Assembly (NCBI GenBank): GCA_015059735.1
Contig: SUZX01000006.1
Span: 1-64,000 of the forward strand
Source: Rikenellaceae bacterium
GTDB lineage: Bacteria; Bacteroidota; Bacteroidia; Bacteroidales; Rikenellaceae
Reading direction: 5' to 3'
DNA: 64,000 nt
In this document: positions 16,702-25,516 of the stretch, in pieces
Layout: every line of letters starts with the position of its first letter
Position numbering within the stretch: the first letter of the stretch is position 1
The notes under the pieces: model-generated
Told to the model about the DNA's origin: nothing
The model's database searches: none
What the model saw: the letters and a program-made list of their open reading frames with translations, nothing else
Position numbers and translations under genes: made by a program

Positions 16702-18051
16702 TCAAGCCTTTTCGTTTACCCACGCCTTGAACAATTCGCCGCGATTTTCGTAGTTCTTGAAGAGGTCAAAGCTGGCACACGCCGGCGACAACAGCACCAC
16801 ATCTCCCGAACGGGCTGCCGCTTTGGCTGCCGTCATGGCGGCATCCAATGAGTCGGTGGAGATCACCTCGGGAACAACTCCCGAGAACTCACGCATCAGT
16901 TTGGCATTATCCAAACCCATACAGACCAACGTATGCACCTTTTCGCGGGCAAAAGCCTTCAACGGCTCGTAATCGTTGCCTTTGTCCGTGCCGCCGGCAA
17001 TCCACACCACCGGCCGTTTCATGCTCTCCAACGCATACCACACCGAATCAACATTCGTAGCTTTCGAGTCGTTGATCCACAGCACACCGTTGCGCTCGGC
17101 CACCGGCTCCAAACGATGCTCGACAGGGGCAAAGTCGTAAAGCGACCGACGGATCAACTCTGGATCGACACCGGCAGCCAACGTAGCCAATGCCGCCGCC
17201 ATTGCGTTATAAGCATTGTGCAACCCACCGATACGCATCTTCTGCATATCGATCTCGACCGATTGGCGACCCACCGTAGCCGTAAAAAGGCCATCGCAGA
17301 GGAAGGCATCACCGGCACCGCTCGCCACGGCATTTCGCGCAGCAAAGGGGAGTTGTTTCATGCGGAAATCGTATTTCGGAAGTTGCTGCCAGATCACCTC
17401 ATCGTCGCCCGAATAGACAAAAAAGTCGCGCGAAGTCATATTTTGGGTAATGCGCATCTTCGAATCGACATAGTTTTGAAAACAGTGGTCGTAACGATCG
17501 AGATGATCGGGAGTGATATTCATCAGCACACCGATATGCGAACGGAATTTATACATGCCATCGAGTTGAAACGAGCTGAGTTCCAAGACATACCAATCGT
17601 ATTCGCCCGTAGCCACCGAGTAGGCGAAACTCTCGCCAATATTACCGCCCAGCGCCACACGGAGACCCGCATCGCGCATAATTTTATAGATGAGCGACGT
17701 GGTAGTGGTTTTTCCGTTCGAGCCGGTGATGCAGATGCAACGAGCCTTGCCCATATAACGGCCGGCAAACTCCATCTCGGAGATCACCGGAACACCCCTC
17801 TCGCGCAACTGTCGCACGATGGGGGCTGTATCGGGGATTCCGGGCGACTTGACGACCTCGTCAGCCGCAAGGATTCGCTCCTCGGAGTGGGTACCCTCCT
17901 CATAAGGAACGTGCCACTCATCGAGTTTTTGTTTATAACGTGCTGCGATCGTACCCCGATCGGAGAGGAAAACATCGAAGCCCCGCTTTTGGGCAAGGAT
18001 GGCAGAGCCATAGCCACTGATTCCGCCTCCTAAAACAACGATTTTTTTCAT
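16702..18051 (-). CDS. murD: UDP-N-acetylmuramoylalanine--D-glutamate ligase
   Basis: MurD adds D-glutamate to UDP-MurNAc-L-Ala using ATP. The 449-residue protein has the N-terminal Rossmann domain (MKKIVVLGGGISGYGSAILAQ), the ATP-binding loop CITGSNGKTTTTSLIYK, SSFQLDGM, NITPDHLDRY, the ligand-binding VEHRLEPVAERNGV(L)WINDSKATN, and a C-terminal domain with LLSPACASFDLFKNYENRGELF. These match MurD specifically (DSKATN; SPACASFD). It lies 4 bp from ftsW and 13 bp from mraY in the same operon. Confidence 0.97.
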   Translation of the reverse strand: MKKIVVLGGGISGYGSAILAQKRGFDVFLSDRGTIAARYKQKLDEWHVPYEEGTHSEERILAADEVVKSPGIPDTAPIVRQLRERGVPVISEMEFAGRYMGKARCICITGSNGKTTTTSLIYKIMRDAGLRVALGGNIGESFAYSVATGEYDWYVLELSSFQLDGMYKFRSHIGVLMNITPDHLDRYDHCFQNYVDSKMRITQNMTSRDFFVYSGDDEVIWQQLPKYDFRMKQLPFAARNAVASGAGDAFLCDGLFTATVGRQSVEIDMQKMRIGGLHNAYNAMAAALATLAAGVDPELIRRSLYDFAPVEHRLEPVAERNGVLWINDSKATNVDSVWYALESMKRPVVWIAGGTDKGNDYEPLKAFAREKVHTLVCMGLDNAKLMREFSGVVPEVISTDSLDAAMTAAKAAARSGDVVLLSPACASFDLFKNYENRGELFKAWVNEKA

Positions 18052-18064
18052 TTTACCTTCTGTA

Positions 18065-19309
18065 TTATCGAATCTTCAATGTTACCAAAGTCATGGCGGC
18101 CAAGAGCAAAGACAAAATCCAAAAGCGGATGACGATCTTGGTTTCGGGCAGGCCTTTTTTCTGGTAGTGGTGATGAATCGGCGACATGAGCAACAGACGT
18201 CGACCTTCGCCATATCTTTTCTTCGTGTACTTAAACCAACCTACCTGCAACATCACCGAACAACTCTCCACCAAGAAAACTCCGCACAACAACGGCAAGA
18301 GCAACTCTTTGCGGATACAGAGGGCAAAGACGGCCATGACACCACCGATCATGAGCGAACCCGTATCACCCATAAAGATCTGCGCCGGAGAGGAGTTATA
18401 CCACAAGAAGCCCACAAGCGCACCGATCAGTGCCGCCGCGAAGATCACCAACTCTCCGGAGTCGGGGATATACATAATATTGAGGTAATCGGCATAGACA
18501 ATATGTCCCGAAAGATAGGCCAAAGCTCCCAGGACTGCAACAATAGGAACGGAAACACCCGTTACCAAACCATCAAGTCCGTCCGTAAGATTGGCTCCAT
18601 TGGAGACTGCCGTAACAACCAAAATAGCCACCAACACATAAAGGAACCAAGCGGCAATCTTATTGCCTCCGGTAAGCCAAGCATAGTCGAGTTCGTTATC
18701 TTTGATGAAAGGGATGGTCGTCTGCGTGGTTTTCACGCTGTGCGAATCGATCACCACCCGCTGTTCAACTCGCTCGACAGTAGCTCCGTTGGTATCAACA
18801 TAAACCGTTTCTACGGGTTGAGTGATTTTCTCGCGCACCACAATATCGGGCGAAAACCACATCGTCGTACCGACAATGATTCCAAGACCTACCTGTCCCA
18901 CGATCTTGAATCGTCCGTTCAAACCCTCTTTGCGGTGTCGAAAGACTTTGATATAGTCGTCGAGACCGCCGATTAATCCGAGCCAGACGGTCGAAACGAG
19001 CATCAGCTGGATGTAGATGTTATCCAATCGGCCGAACAGCAGGGTCGGCACAAGGATAGCCAGCAGGATGATGATTCCTCCCATAGTCGGCGTACCCTTC
19101 TTTTGCATCTGTCCTTCCAACCCCAGATCGCGGATCTCCTCGCCGATCTGCCGACGACGCAAGAAGTTGATGACCGGACGACCGAAGATGATGACGATCA
19201 GCAGTGAGCAGATGATAACCGCAGCCGAACGAAACGAGATATATTGAAACATTCCCGACCCGGGGAGGTTATAAGCCTCGTCAATGAATTTGAAGAGATG
19301 GTAAAACAT
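18065..19309 (-). CDS. mraY: Phospho-N-acetylmuramoyl-pentapeptide-transferase MraY
   Basis: MraY transfers phospho-MurNAc-pentapeptide to undecaprenyl phosphate, making lipid I in the inner membrane. The 414-residue protein has about ten transmembrane segments and the conserved KKGTPTMGG(I)I, GLIGGLDDYIK (the catalytic-site DDxxK), LTDGLDGLVTG, NSSPAQIFMGDTGSL and MSPIHHHYQKKGLPETK motifs. It has an insertion of ~50 polar residues (around 165-220, rich in V/T/E) typical of Bacteroidota MraY. It lies between murE and murD, separated by 12-13 bp on either side. Confidence 0.97.
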   Translation of the reverse strand: MFYHLFKFIDEAYNLPGSGMFQYISFRSAAVIICSLLIVIIFGRPVINFLRRRQIGEEIRDLGLEGQMQKKGTPTMGGIIILLAILVPTLLFGRLDNIYIQLMLVSTVWLGLIGGLDDYIKVFRHRKEGLNGRFKIVGQVGLGIIVGTTMWFSPDIVVREKITQPVETVYVDTNGATVERVEQRVVIDSHSVKTTQTTIPFIKDNELDYAWLTGGNKIAAWFLYVLVAILVVTAVSNGANLTDGLDGLVTGVSVPIVAVLGALAYLSGHIVYADYLNIMYIPDSGELVIFAAALIGALVGFLWYNSSPAQIFMGDTGSLMIGGVMAVFALCIRKELLLPLLCGVFLVESCSVMLQVGWFKYTKKRYGEGRRLLLMSPIHHHYQKKGLPETKIVIRFWILSLLLAAMTLVTLKIR

Positions 19310-19321
19310 GGATATTTGGTT

Positions 19322-20809
19322 TTAATTTTTTGTTTTCAATTGTGCGAAAGCTGCGCGCACCTGTTCGCGATCGTCGAAATGGAGTTTCTCGTCACCGACG
19401 ATCTGATAGGTTTCGTGTCCTTTGCCGGCAATGAGCAGGATGTCGCCAGCGTGGGCCAGCATCACCGCCGTACGAATCGCCTCGGCACGATCTGCCAAGC
19501 GCAGATAGCGTGTCGCGGCAGGCAGTTCAGCAGTCATGTCGTCGAGAATCGCCTCCGGAGATTCGTGGCGCGGGTTGTCGGAGGTGAAGATCGCTGTCGA
19601 GGCATATTTCACCGCGATAGCGGCCATCTCGGGACGTTTGGTCCGATCGCGATTGCCGCCACATCCGCAGACCACAATCAATTGTTGTTGCGGGGTGCGA
19701 ATCTCCTCAATAGTGCGAATGACATTCTCCAACGCATCGGGAGTATGGGCATAATCAACCACAGCGGTCGTTCCATCGGCGGCACGCAACACCTCGAAAC
19801 GGCCGCTCACCGGATGCAGCAAACTCAATGTTCGCAGCACCTCGTCGGACTCGAATCCAAGTTCCATAGCCGTACCATAGACCGCTAGCAAATTATACGC
19901 ATTGAAACGACCGGTAAGTTCGACCCATACCTCGCGGTCGTCGATACGCAACAACATGCCGTCGAGATGGGTTTCGATGATCTTGCAACGGTAATCGGCC
20001 ATCGAGCGCAACGAATAGGTTTTCACTTTCGCAACGGTATTTTGTACCATGACTCCACCGTTGCGGTCATCGGTATTGACCAACGCAAAAGCCGAGGACG
20101 GCAGGCGATCGAAAAAACATTTCTTGGCACGGATATACTCTGCAAAGGTTTTATGATAATCCAAATGGTCGTGGGTGATGTTCGAAAAGAGCGCTCCCGT
20201 AAAATGCAATCCGTGTGTGCGTTCCTGCACAATGGCGTGCGACGAACACTCCATAAAACAATAGTCGCATCCGACATCGACCATTTCGCGCAACATGGCA
20301 TTCAGGCGAACGGAATCGGGAGTGGTATGTGTGGATGCGATCTCCCGATTATCGATACGATAGACTACCGTCGAGATCAATCCGGCTTTGTATCCCATAG
20401 CGCGCACCAAATCATAGAGCAGGGTGGCTGTGGTAGTTTTGCCATTGGTGCCTGTGATACCCACCAACCGCAGTTCGCGACTCGGATGATCGTAAAACGC
20501 GGCAGCCATCTCGGCCATAGCCATCTGCGAATCGGCAACCACGACATAGGTTACCCGCTCATCACACGCGGCAGGCAACGTTTCGCAAACCACGGCCGAG
20601 GCTCCTCGCTCCACGGCCGAAGCAATGAAATCGTGTCCGTCGCACTGCGTACCTCGCACGGCAAAGAAGCAGTCTCCCGACTGCACGCTGCGCGAATCAT
20701 AGGTAAGGCCTCCGATCGAAACCAGATCGTCCCCCTGCAACACACAAACGGCAACGCCATTCAAAATATCTCCAAGTCTCTTCATATTTTCGATATTCGG
20801 TAAAATCAT
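19322..20809 (-). CDS. murE: UDP-N-acetylmuramoyl-tripeptide synthetase (meso-DAP type)
   Basis: MurE adds the third stem-peptide residue to UDP-MurNAc-dipeptide. I chose ATG 20809, which overlaps the TGA of ftsI in an ATGA junction, giving 495 residues. The in-frame region upstream is ftsI coding sequence read in another frame, so the longer reading is false. ATG 20785 (MKRLGDILNG) is a possible shorter start. The ATP loop GITGTNGKTTTATLLYD and THTTPDSVRLNAML are present. The motif DNPR (in FTSDNPRHESP, ~residue 411) is the marker of enzymes that use meso-diaminopimelate rather than lysine. It is coupled translationally to ftsI. Confidence 0.96.
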   Translation of the reverse strand: MILPNIENMKRLGDILNGVAVCVLQGDDLVSIGGLTYDSRSVQSGDCFFAVRGTQCDGHDFIASAVERGASAVVCETLPAACDERVTYVVVADSQMAMAEMAAAFYDHPSRELRLVGITGTNGKTTTATLLYDLVRAMGYKAGLISTVVYRIDNREIASTHTTPDSVRLNAMLREMVDVGCDYCFMECSSHAIVQERTHGLHFTGALFSNITHDHLDYHKTFAEYIRAKKCFFDRLPSSAFALVNTDDRNGGVMVQNTVAKVKTYSLRSMADYRCKIIETHLDGMLLRIDDREVWVELTGRFNAYNLLAVYGTAMELGFESDEVLRTLSLLHPVSGRFEVLRAADGTTAVVDYAHTPDALENVIRTIEEIRTPQQQLIVVCGCGGNRDRTKRPEMAAIAVKYASTAIFTSDNPRHESPEAILDDMTAELPAATRYLRLADRAEAIRTAVMLAHAGDILLIAGKGHETYQIVGDEKLHFDDREQVRAAFAQLKTKN

Positions 20810-23082
20810 TTCAATATAATATATGCTTTCGCTCCGGCAACTATTGGCTCGCCACTTGCGGGAGTCTGTTTCACTACGGCACCCTGTCCTTCGAAACGCA
20901 CGTTGAGACCACGACTTTCGAGGAGGAAAAGAGCCTCTTTCAGTCCCATGCCGCACACATCGGGCATACTCCCCCCACTTTCGGGCAAGGTCTCGACAAC
21001 AACCTTTGCAAGCGAATCGACATACACCCGACCCCATCCCGACCGACTATCGGACTTCACACGCGACGACAACTCATCGGCCACTTCGCGTACCTGCTCG
21101 ATATCGCCCCCCTTGATCTGCTCGGGGTAACGTTGCACACCCTCCTGCGACAACCGTCCCATCCACTCGCGATTATAAATATAATCGACCATTCGCTTGA
21201 CAACCGGTCCGGCCAACGGCCCTCCATAGTAGGCTTTGCCCGATTGAAGACGGGTTTCGATGGTCGTAAGTACCGTATAGCGGGGATTTTCAGCCGGAAA
21301 GAAGGCGACCATCGATCCGAGGTAATAACGGGCTTTTTTCGCACGCGCATCGGTGATTTGTGCCGTGCCGGTCTTTGCAGCGACACGCACCTGCAAAGTA
21401 TCTTTGAAAAATGCGCTTGCCGTACCTTCGGTGCAAACCGCCTCCAAGTAGCGGCGCACCTCGCGCAATGTCTTAGGAGAGCAGATCGACTCGGCAATGG
21501 TGCGGCTCTCGAAACGCTCGATCTCCTCGCCATCGCGTTGCAGACTCCGCACCAGCAGCGGGGCTACCATACGCCCCCCGTTGGCAATGGCGTTGTAGAA
21601 GGTGATTATCTGGATCGGTGCCATACGCACACGATAGCCATAGGACATCTTCACCAACATAATTGCCGGATCGGGCACTTTCCAATCGGTAGTAATCGAA
21701 GGACTACGCTCGCCCAAACGTTCCAACCCAACGGTTTTTCCCAAATGAAGCTTGTCATGCAGATAATCGCTATATGCCTTTTTTCGACCCGTGAGACCAT
21801 AGCGATCCCAGATTGCACGAGCAAAATAGACATTCGACGACGAGGCTACGGCACGTTGGAGGTCGATTTTACGGTCGCCACGATGCGAATCGCGAATATT
21901 TTTCGCCGGCCCGACCGTCACCGGATCGCCATTGTTGGTTTCGTAGATCTGCGAAGGAGACATGCCGGCATCGTCGAGCAGGGTGAGCACAGTAGCCAAC
22001 TTGAAGGTTGACCCGGGTTCCATACTCCGACTCAGCGCATAATTCTCGCGTTCAGAGTAGCTGCCATCGGGATTACGACCGAGATTGGCCAACGCCAAAA
22101 TCTCGCCACTCGCCACCTCCATAACGATCGTAGTACCCCACTCGGCATTTTGCATTTTGAGCTGGTGACGCAACGCTTTGTCGGCCACATCTTGAAAGTC
22201 GATATCCAACGTGGTGACCACATCGCATCCATCTTCGGGAGCTTCGTAGTTGCTACCGACCACACGGCTGGAAAAACCTCGCGCAATACGTTGGTGCTTG
22301 GCCACCCCATTTCGGCCGGCCAACTCCTCGCGGTAGTTGCCCTCAATACCGTAGTGACCCTCCCAAACACTGTCTTTGTTCATATAACCCGCTTTGCCGA
22401 TGGTACGACGCGCCAATTCGCCTTGCGGATAGATCCGGTGGTCTTTATCCTCTCGACGATAGACCATGCCCATATTCCAATTCAACAACGGATAGCGACG
22501 CAGGATCTCCCACTCGGCATAGTCCACCTCGCGCGGGAAGATCGGCACCAACCGTTTGTCGCGGAGCGTGTCGTAGATGCGTTTCGTGATATACTCCTCG
22601 CCCCACAGCCGGTCGATGAAACGACCAATACGGCTCTTCGAGCGCAGGTAGGTGGTATCGCGCGGACGCACCAACCGATAGCAGCGGGCGTGTTGCGCTT
22701 TGAACCATTCGGAATATTGTTTGGGGGTGCGATCCTTGAAAAAGGCGGACAGCAATTTGGCAAGCGAGTCGGCCTGCGTGTTGAATCGATTGACCGAATC
22801 GAGTCCCGAGGAGCTGAAATCGAAAGCGGCCTGATAGCGGAAAATCGAAGTCGCCAACGGCTCGCCATCGCGCGACAGAATAGAGCCGCGCCGTGCCGGA
22901 ATCTCCTTGTCGGCAAAGATTCGTTTCTCCAAGCGGGCGGCATTGACTGCCACTTCCTCGCTGAAAAGCTGCACCCACAGCAACCGCAAAAACACAACAC
23001 ATCCGGCCAGCACGAAAAGCAGGTAGAGCGATCGCACTCGCAACAGAATATCGCTTTTTATTTTCGACGATTCGTGTTTCAT
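20806..23082 (-). CDS. ftsI: Penicillin-binding protein, division transpeptidase FtsI (PBP3) with C-terminal PASTA domain
   Basis: FtsI crosslinks septal peptidoglycan. The 758-residue protein has one transmembrane segment near the N-terminus (residues ~18-38), a PBP dimerisation domain, and a transpeptidase domain. The three active-site motifs are intact: STFK (in EPGSTFKLATVLT, ~357), SSN (in VASSSNVYFARA) and KTG (in AAKTGTAQITD, ~570). One PASTA domain ends the protein (~695-758, MPDVCGMGLKEALFLLESRGLNVRFEGQG). PASTA on FtsI is common in Bacteroidota. It is directly downstream of ftsL (9-bp gap) and overlaps murE by 4 bp. Confidence 0.95.
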   Translation of the reverse strand: MKHESSKIKSDILLRVRSLYLLFVLAGCVVFLRLLWVQLFSEEVAVNAARLEKRIFADKEIPARRGSILSRDGEPLATSIFRYQAAFDFSSSGLDSVNRFNTQADSLAKLLSAFFKDRTPKQYSEWFKAQHARCYRLVRPRDTTYLRSKSRIGRFIDRLWGEEYITKRIYDTLRDKRLVPIFPREVDYAEWEILRRYPLLNWNMGMVYRREDKDHRIYPQGELARRTIGKAGYMNKDSVWEGHYGIEGNYREELAGRNGVAKHQRIARGFSSRVVGSNYEAPEDGCDVVTTLDIDFQDVADKALRHQLKMQNAEWGTTIVMEVASGEILALANLGRNPDGSYSERENYALSRSMEPGSTFKLATVLTLLDDAGMSPSQIYETNNGDPVTVGPAKNIRDSHRGDRKIDLQRAVASSSNVYFARAIWDRYGLTGRKKAYSDYLHDKLHLGKTVGLERLGERSPSITTDWKVPDPAIMLVKMSYGYRVRMAPIQIITFYNAIANGGRMVAPLLVRSLQRDGEEIERFESRTIAESICSPKTLREVRRYLEAVCTEGTASAFFKDTLQVRVAAKTGTAQITDARAKKARYYLGSMVAFFPAENPRYTVLTTIETRLQSGKAYYGGPLAGPVVKRMVDYIYNREWMGRLSQEGVQRYPEQIKGGDIEQVREVADELSSRVKSDSRSGWGRVYVDSLAKVVVETLPESGGSMPDVCGMGLKEALFLLESRGLNVRFEGQGAVVKQTPASGEPIVAGAKAYIILK

Positions 23083-23091
23083 TAGTTCGGA

Positions 23092-23607
23092 TCAATTTTC
23101 TACCATCTCACTCGGACGAAGCGGATCGACAAGGTCGATACCCCGACGTGCCAACTCCTCGGTAACCGCCGAATGGGGAGTCCGGCTGTAACGCAACTCC
23201 TGCAAGCGGATCGAACGTTCGTGCAACATCTTCACTTCGTGTTCGAGCCGCGAATGTTTTACATCGAGATGCAAGGCGGTGAACATCACCACGATACTCA
23301 GGAAAAACATGCCGGCAATCGCAAGCAGATAGGGATACGACCGCGACATCCCTTCGCGCACCAAAATCGTTCCCGAAATCAATTGCCAAAACGTACTCGA
23401 CCGACGACGACGGGCTTTGCGCTCCTGTTTTTCGCGTTCGGCACGCTCGGCGGCTTCGGCCTCCTCGTCGGCACGGATATCTTCGTCGGCCTCTCCCCGC
23501 TCCATACGACGCACCTCGCGACGCACCCGTCGTGCAAACTCCTCGTCGTGTTCGCGGCGTGCCCGCTCTTCGGCGGTAACAGGATCGAATTCGTGATCGA
23601 AAGGCAT
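23092..23607 (-). CDS. ftsL: FtsL-like division protein with long charged N-terminus
   Basis: FtsL is a bitopic divisome protein that, with FtsB/FtsQ, activates FtsWI. The 171-residue protein has a single transmembrane segment (~residues 91-111, YLLAIAGMFFLSIVVMFTAL) followed by a short periplasmic coiled-coil-like stretch (KHSRLEHEVKMLHERSIRLQELRYSR). Sequence similarity in the family is low, so the call rests on topology and position between rsmH and ftsI. The ~85-residue N-terminal region is dominated by Glu and Arg/Lys (ERARREHDEEFARRVRREV, EAAERAEREKQERKARRRR) and is longer than usual, possibly a cytoplasmic coil. Confidence 0.85.
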   Translation of the reverse strand: MPFDHEFDPVTAEERARREHDEEFARRVRREVRRMERGEADEDIRADEEAEAAERAEREKQERKARRRRSSTFWQLISGTILVREGMSRSYPYLLAIAGMFFLSIVVMFTALHLDVKHSRLEHEVKMLHERSIRLQELRYSRTPHSAVTEELARRGIDLVDPLRPSEMVEN

Positions 23608-23622
23608 GGGGAGAATCTTTTT

Positions 23623-24546
23623 TTATTTGTCATTCATACATTTTGCTCCGGCTCGCAACTTGGCTGAACGCGAACGCGGGTTACGCTCCAACTCCTCGGC
23701 CGAAGGAACAACCGCCTTGCGGGTCACCAACTCGAAAGGAACTTTGGCACGGCCGAAAAAGTCTTTTTCAACTTTGCCGGTAAAGTTGCCACTACGCAAG
23801 AAGTTCTTCACCAAGCGATCTTCGAGCGAGTGGTAGGAGATCACCACCAAACGTCCGTTCGGTCGCAACATTTTGAGGCTCTGCTCCAAGGCCATTTTCA
23901 AGGCCTCCATTTCGCCATTGACCTCGATACGCAACGCCTGAAAGAGTTTGGTCAGAAATTTTGCCTCCTCCTTTTTCGGAGTGCATGGGCGCACCGCTTC
24001 GACCAACTGCGCCGTAGTGGTCACAGGAGCCTGCTCTCTTGCCCGAATCAGGCAGTTGGCAATTTTCCACGGAGTATCCAATTCGCCCCAATCGCCGAAA
24101 ATGCGGGTCAACTCCTCGGCCGAGGAGTTGTTTACCACATCGGCAGCCGTTAGGTGACCCCGCTGGTTCATACGCATATCGAGCGGAGCATCTCCTCGAA
24201 ACGAAAAACCGCGTTCGACGGCATCGAAATGGTGCGACGACACCCCGAGGTCGGCCAAGATGCCATCCACCTGCGTCACACCACGCAATCGCAAAGCGCC
24301 ACGCAGGAATCGGAAATTACTCGCCACATAGCAAAAACGCGGATCGTCGGGAGCATTCGCTAACGTATCGCGATCCTGATCGAATCCGTAGAGCCGACCT
24401 TCGGGACCCAGCTGTTCCAAAATACGGCGCGAATGACCGCCGCCGCCGAACGTAAGATCGACATAAGTGCCTGCCGGATTGATATCAAGCAACGCGACAG
24501 ATTCTTCCAAAAGGACGGGTATGTGGTATTGAGTCATGGCCTTCAT
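23623..24546 (-). CDS. rsmH: 16S rRNA (cytosine(1402)-N(4))-methyltransferase
   Basis: RsmH (MraW) methylates N4 of C1402 in 16S rRNA using S-adenosylmethionine. Visible family motifs are YHIPVLLEESVALLDI, YVDLTFGGGGHSRRILEQL (SAM binding), YGFDQDRDTLA, GVDGILADLGVSSHHFD-like (VDGILADLGVSSHHFD), RGFSFRGDAPLDMRMN, and RLVVISYHSLEDRLVKNFL. ATG codons occur at 24546 and 24537 (MTQYHIPV); the second is closer to the usual family start. A TTG slightly upstream is less likely. It is the first gene of the minus-strand cluster and has a promoter of its own; mraZ, which usually precedes it, is absent. Confidence 0.96.
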   Translation of the reverse strand: MKAMTQYHIPVLLEESVALLDINPAGTYVDLTFGGGGHSRRILEQLGPEGRLYGFDQDRDTLANAPDDPRFCYVASNFRFLRGALRLRGVTQVDGILADLGVSSHHFDAVERGFSFRGDAPLDMRMNQRGHLTAADVVNNSSAEELTRIFGDWGELDTPWKIANCLIRAREQAPVTTTAQLVEAVRPCTPKKEEAKFLTKLFQALRIEVNGEMEALKMALEQSLKMLRPNGRLVVISYHSLEDRLVKNFLRSGNFTGKVEKDFFGRAKVPFELVTRKAVVPSAEELERNPRSRSAKLRAGAKCMNDK

Positions 24547-24568
24547 CGACAAAAAGTCTGTTTGGGGT

Positions 24569-24576
24569 CAAAGTTA
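24569..24576 (-). promoter_or_regulatory. -7 box of the division/cell-wall cluster promoter
   Basis: On the minus strand TAACTTTG matches TAnnTTTG, about 23 bp before ATG 24546, so the leader is very short. It lies back to back with the glsA promoter box at 24600. Confidence 0.65.
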
Positions 24577-24599
24577 GCGTTTTTTCAAAAAAGAATCCC

Positions 24600-24607
24600 T
24601 ATCTTTG
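24600..24607 (+). promoter_or_regulatory. -7 box of the glsA promoter
   Basis: TATCTTTG, 56 bp before the preferred glsA ATG at 24663. The distance to the divergent rsmH box is only 24 bp, so the two promoters share their upstream DNA. Confidence 0.65.
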
Positions 24608-24662
24608 TCGATATAATTTTTAGGTGATCCGATACAAAATCACACTTTATACCGATAAAGCC

Positions 24663-25484
24663 ATGCCCCAAATCGATATTGGCGCCATATTGACTGCCAA
24701 AGCCCCGCGCCTGAGCCGTTGGGTTCCCCGTTTCGCGGTCAATTGGCTGCGTCGCACGATACACGAAGAGACCATCAACCATGCGCTAGCCAACTATTGG
24801 GATCTGCCACCCCAAGCCTTTATCCGTGCCTGCTTCCACGACTGGGAGGTGGGGTACTCTATCGAAGGATTAGAACAGCTCGACCCCCACGGTCGCTATC
24901 TCTTTGTCGCCAACCATCCGTTTGGCGGTATGGACGGCATGATGTTGGCCGACAAACTCATCGAACATTTCGGCAATTGTCGCGTGGTGGTCAACGACCT
25001 CTTGATGCACATCGAGCCACTGCGCCCGCTTTGGATTCCGGTCAACAAGCACGGCGCACAGAATACCGAATATGCCCGTCGCATGGACGAAGCCTTCTTC
25101 GGCGAAATGCCCATACTCACCTTTCCGGCCGGACTCTGCTCGCGAAAAATCAATGGCGAGGTAACAGATACCGAGTGGAAGATCAACTTCTTGAAAAAAG
25201 CCTACGCAACACATCGTCAGATCGTTCCGATATTTGTCGAAGGTCGTTTGTCGAACTTCTTCTACCGCATGGATCGGATACGCAAGGCTCTGGGTATCAA
25301 ATTCAATATTGAGATGTTGTGGCTACCCGACGAGATGTTCTCGCAAAAAGGGAGACATTTCCGCATGATCGTAGGCGATCCTATATCGGTGGCCGACCTC
25401 CAACACCTCGATTCGCTACGCGAACAGGTCGAATATATTCGTGCAAAAACTTACGCTTTGAAAAATTTTCTGCCTCGCAGGTAA
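24663..25484 (+). CDS. glsA: Glycine-lipid O-acyltransferase GlsA-like (PlsC/LPLAT family)
   Basis: The protein belongs to the lysophospholipid acyltransferase family. In Bacteroides, GlsA adds the second acyl chain to N-acyl-3-hydroxyacyl-glycine to make glycine lipids. I chose ATG 24663 (MPQIDIGAIL, 273 residues); a GTG at 24624 would add 13 residues. The catalytic NHxxxxD motif is present as NHPFGGMD, and FPAGLCSRK matches the substrate-binding block III. No transmembrane helix is evident. The next gene on the same strand is a GNAT-type N-acyltransferase of the GlsB/OlsB kind, which is the known partner and strengthens the call. Order here is glsA then glsB. Ornithine-lipid synthesis is the alternative product class. 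Confidence 0.82.
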   Translation: MPQIDIGAILTAKAPRLSRWVPRFAVNWLRRTIHEETINHALANYWDLPPQAFIRACFHDWEVGYSIEGLEQLDPHGRYLFVANHPFGGMDGMMLADKLIEHFGNCRVVVNDLLMHIEPLRPLWIPVNKHGAQNTEYARRMDEAFFGEMPILTFPAGLCSRKINGEVTDTEWKINFLKKAYATHRQIVPIFVEGRLSNFFYRMDRIRKALGIKFNIEMLWLPDEMFSQKGRHFRMIVGDPISVADLQHLDSLREQVEYIRAKTYALKNFLPRR

Positions 25485-25504
25485 CAATTTTGCCAAAAAA
25501 AAGG

Positions 25505-25512
25505 TACTTTTG
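25505..25512 (+). promoter_or_regulatory. Possible -7 box immediately before glsB
   Basis: TACTTTTG matches TAnnTTTG but ends only 4 nt before the glsB ATG, which would give a leaderless or nearly leaderless mRNA. No TTTG is found 19 nt upstream (a TTTTG lies 12 nt upstream). It may be chance. Confidence 0.35.
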
Positions 25513-25516
25513 TGCC

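Noticed and set aside
20810..21037. An N-terminal extension of murE
   Set aside because: These 76 codons lie within ftsI in another frame and read as arginine/cysteine-rich sequence. The ATGA junction at 20806-20809 gives a normal MurE start.
25319..25516. An N-terminal extension of glsB
   Set aside because: It overlaps glsA in a different frame and has no homology-like features; MQQREPQPII at 25517 is the natural start.
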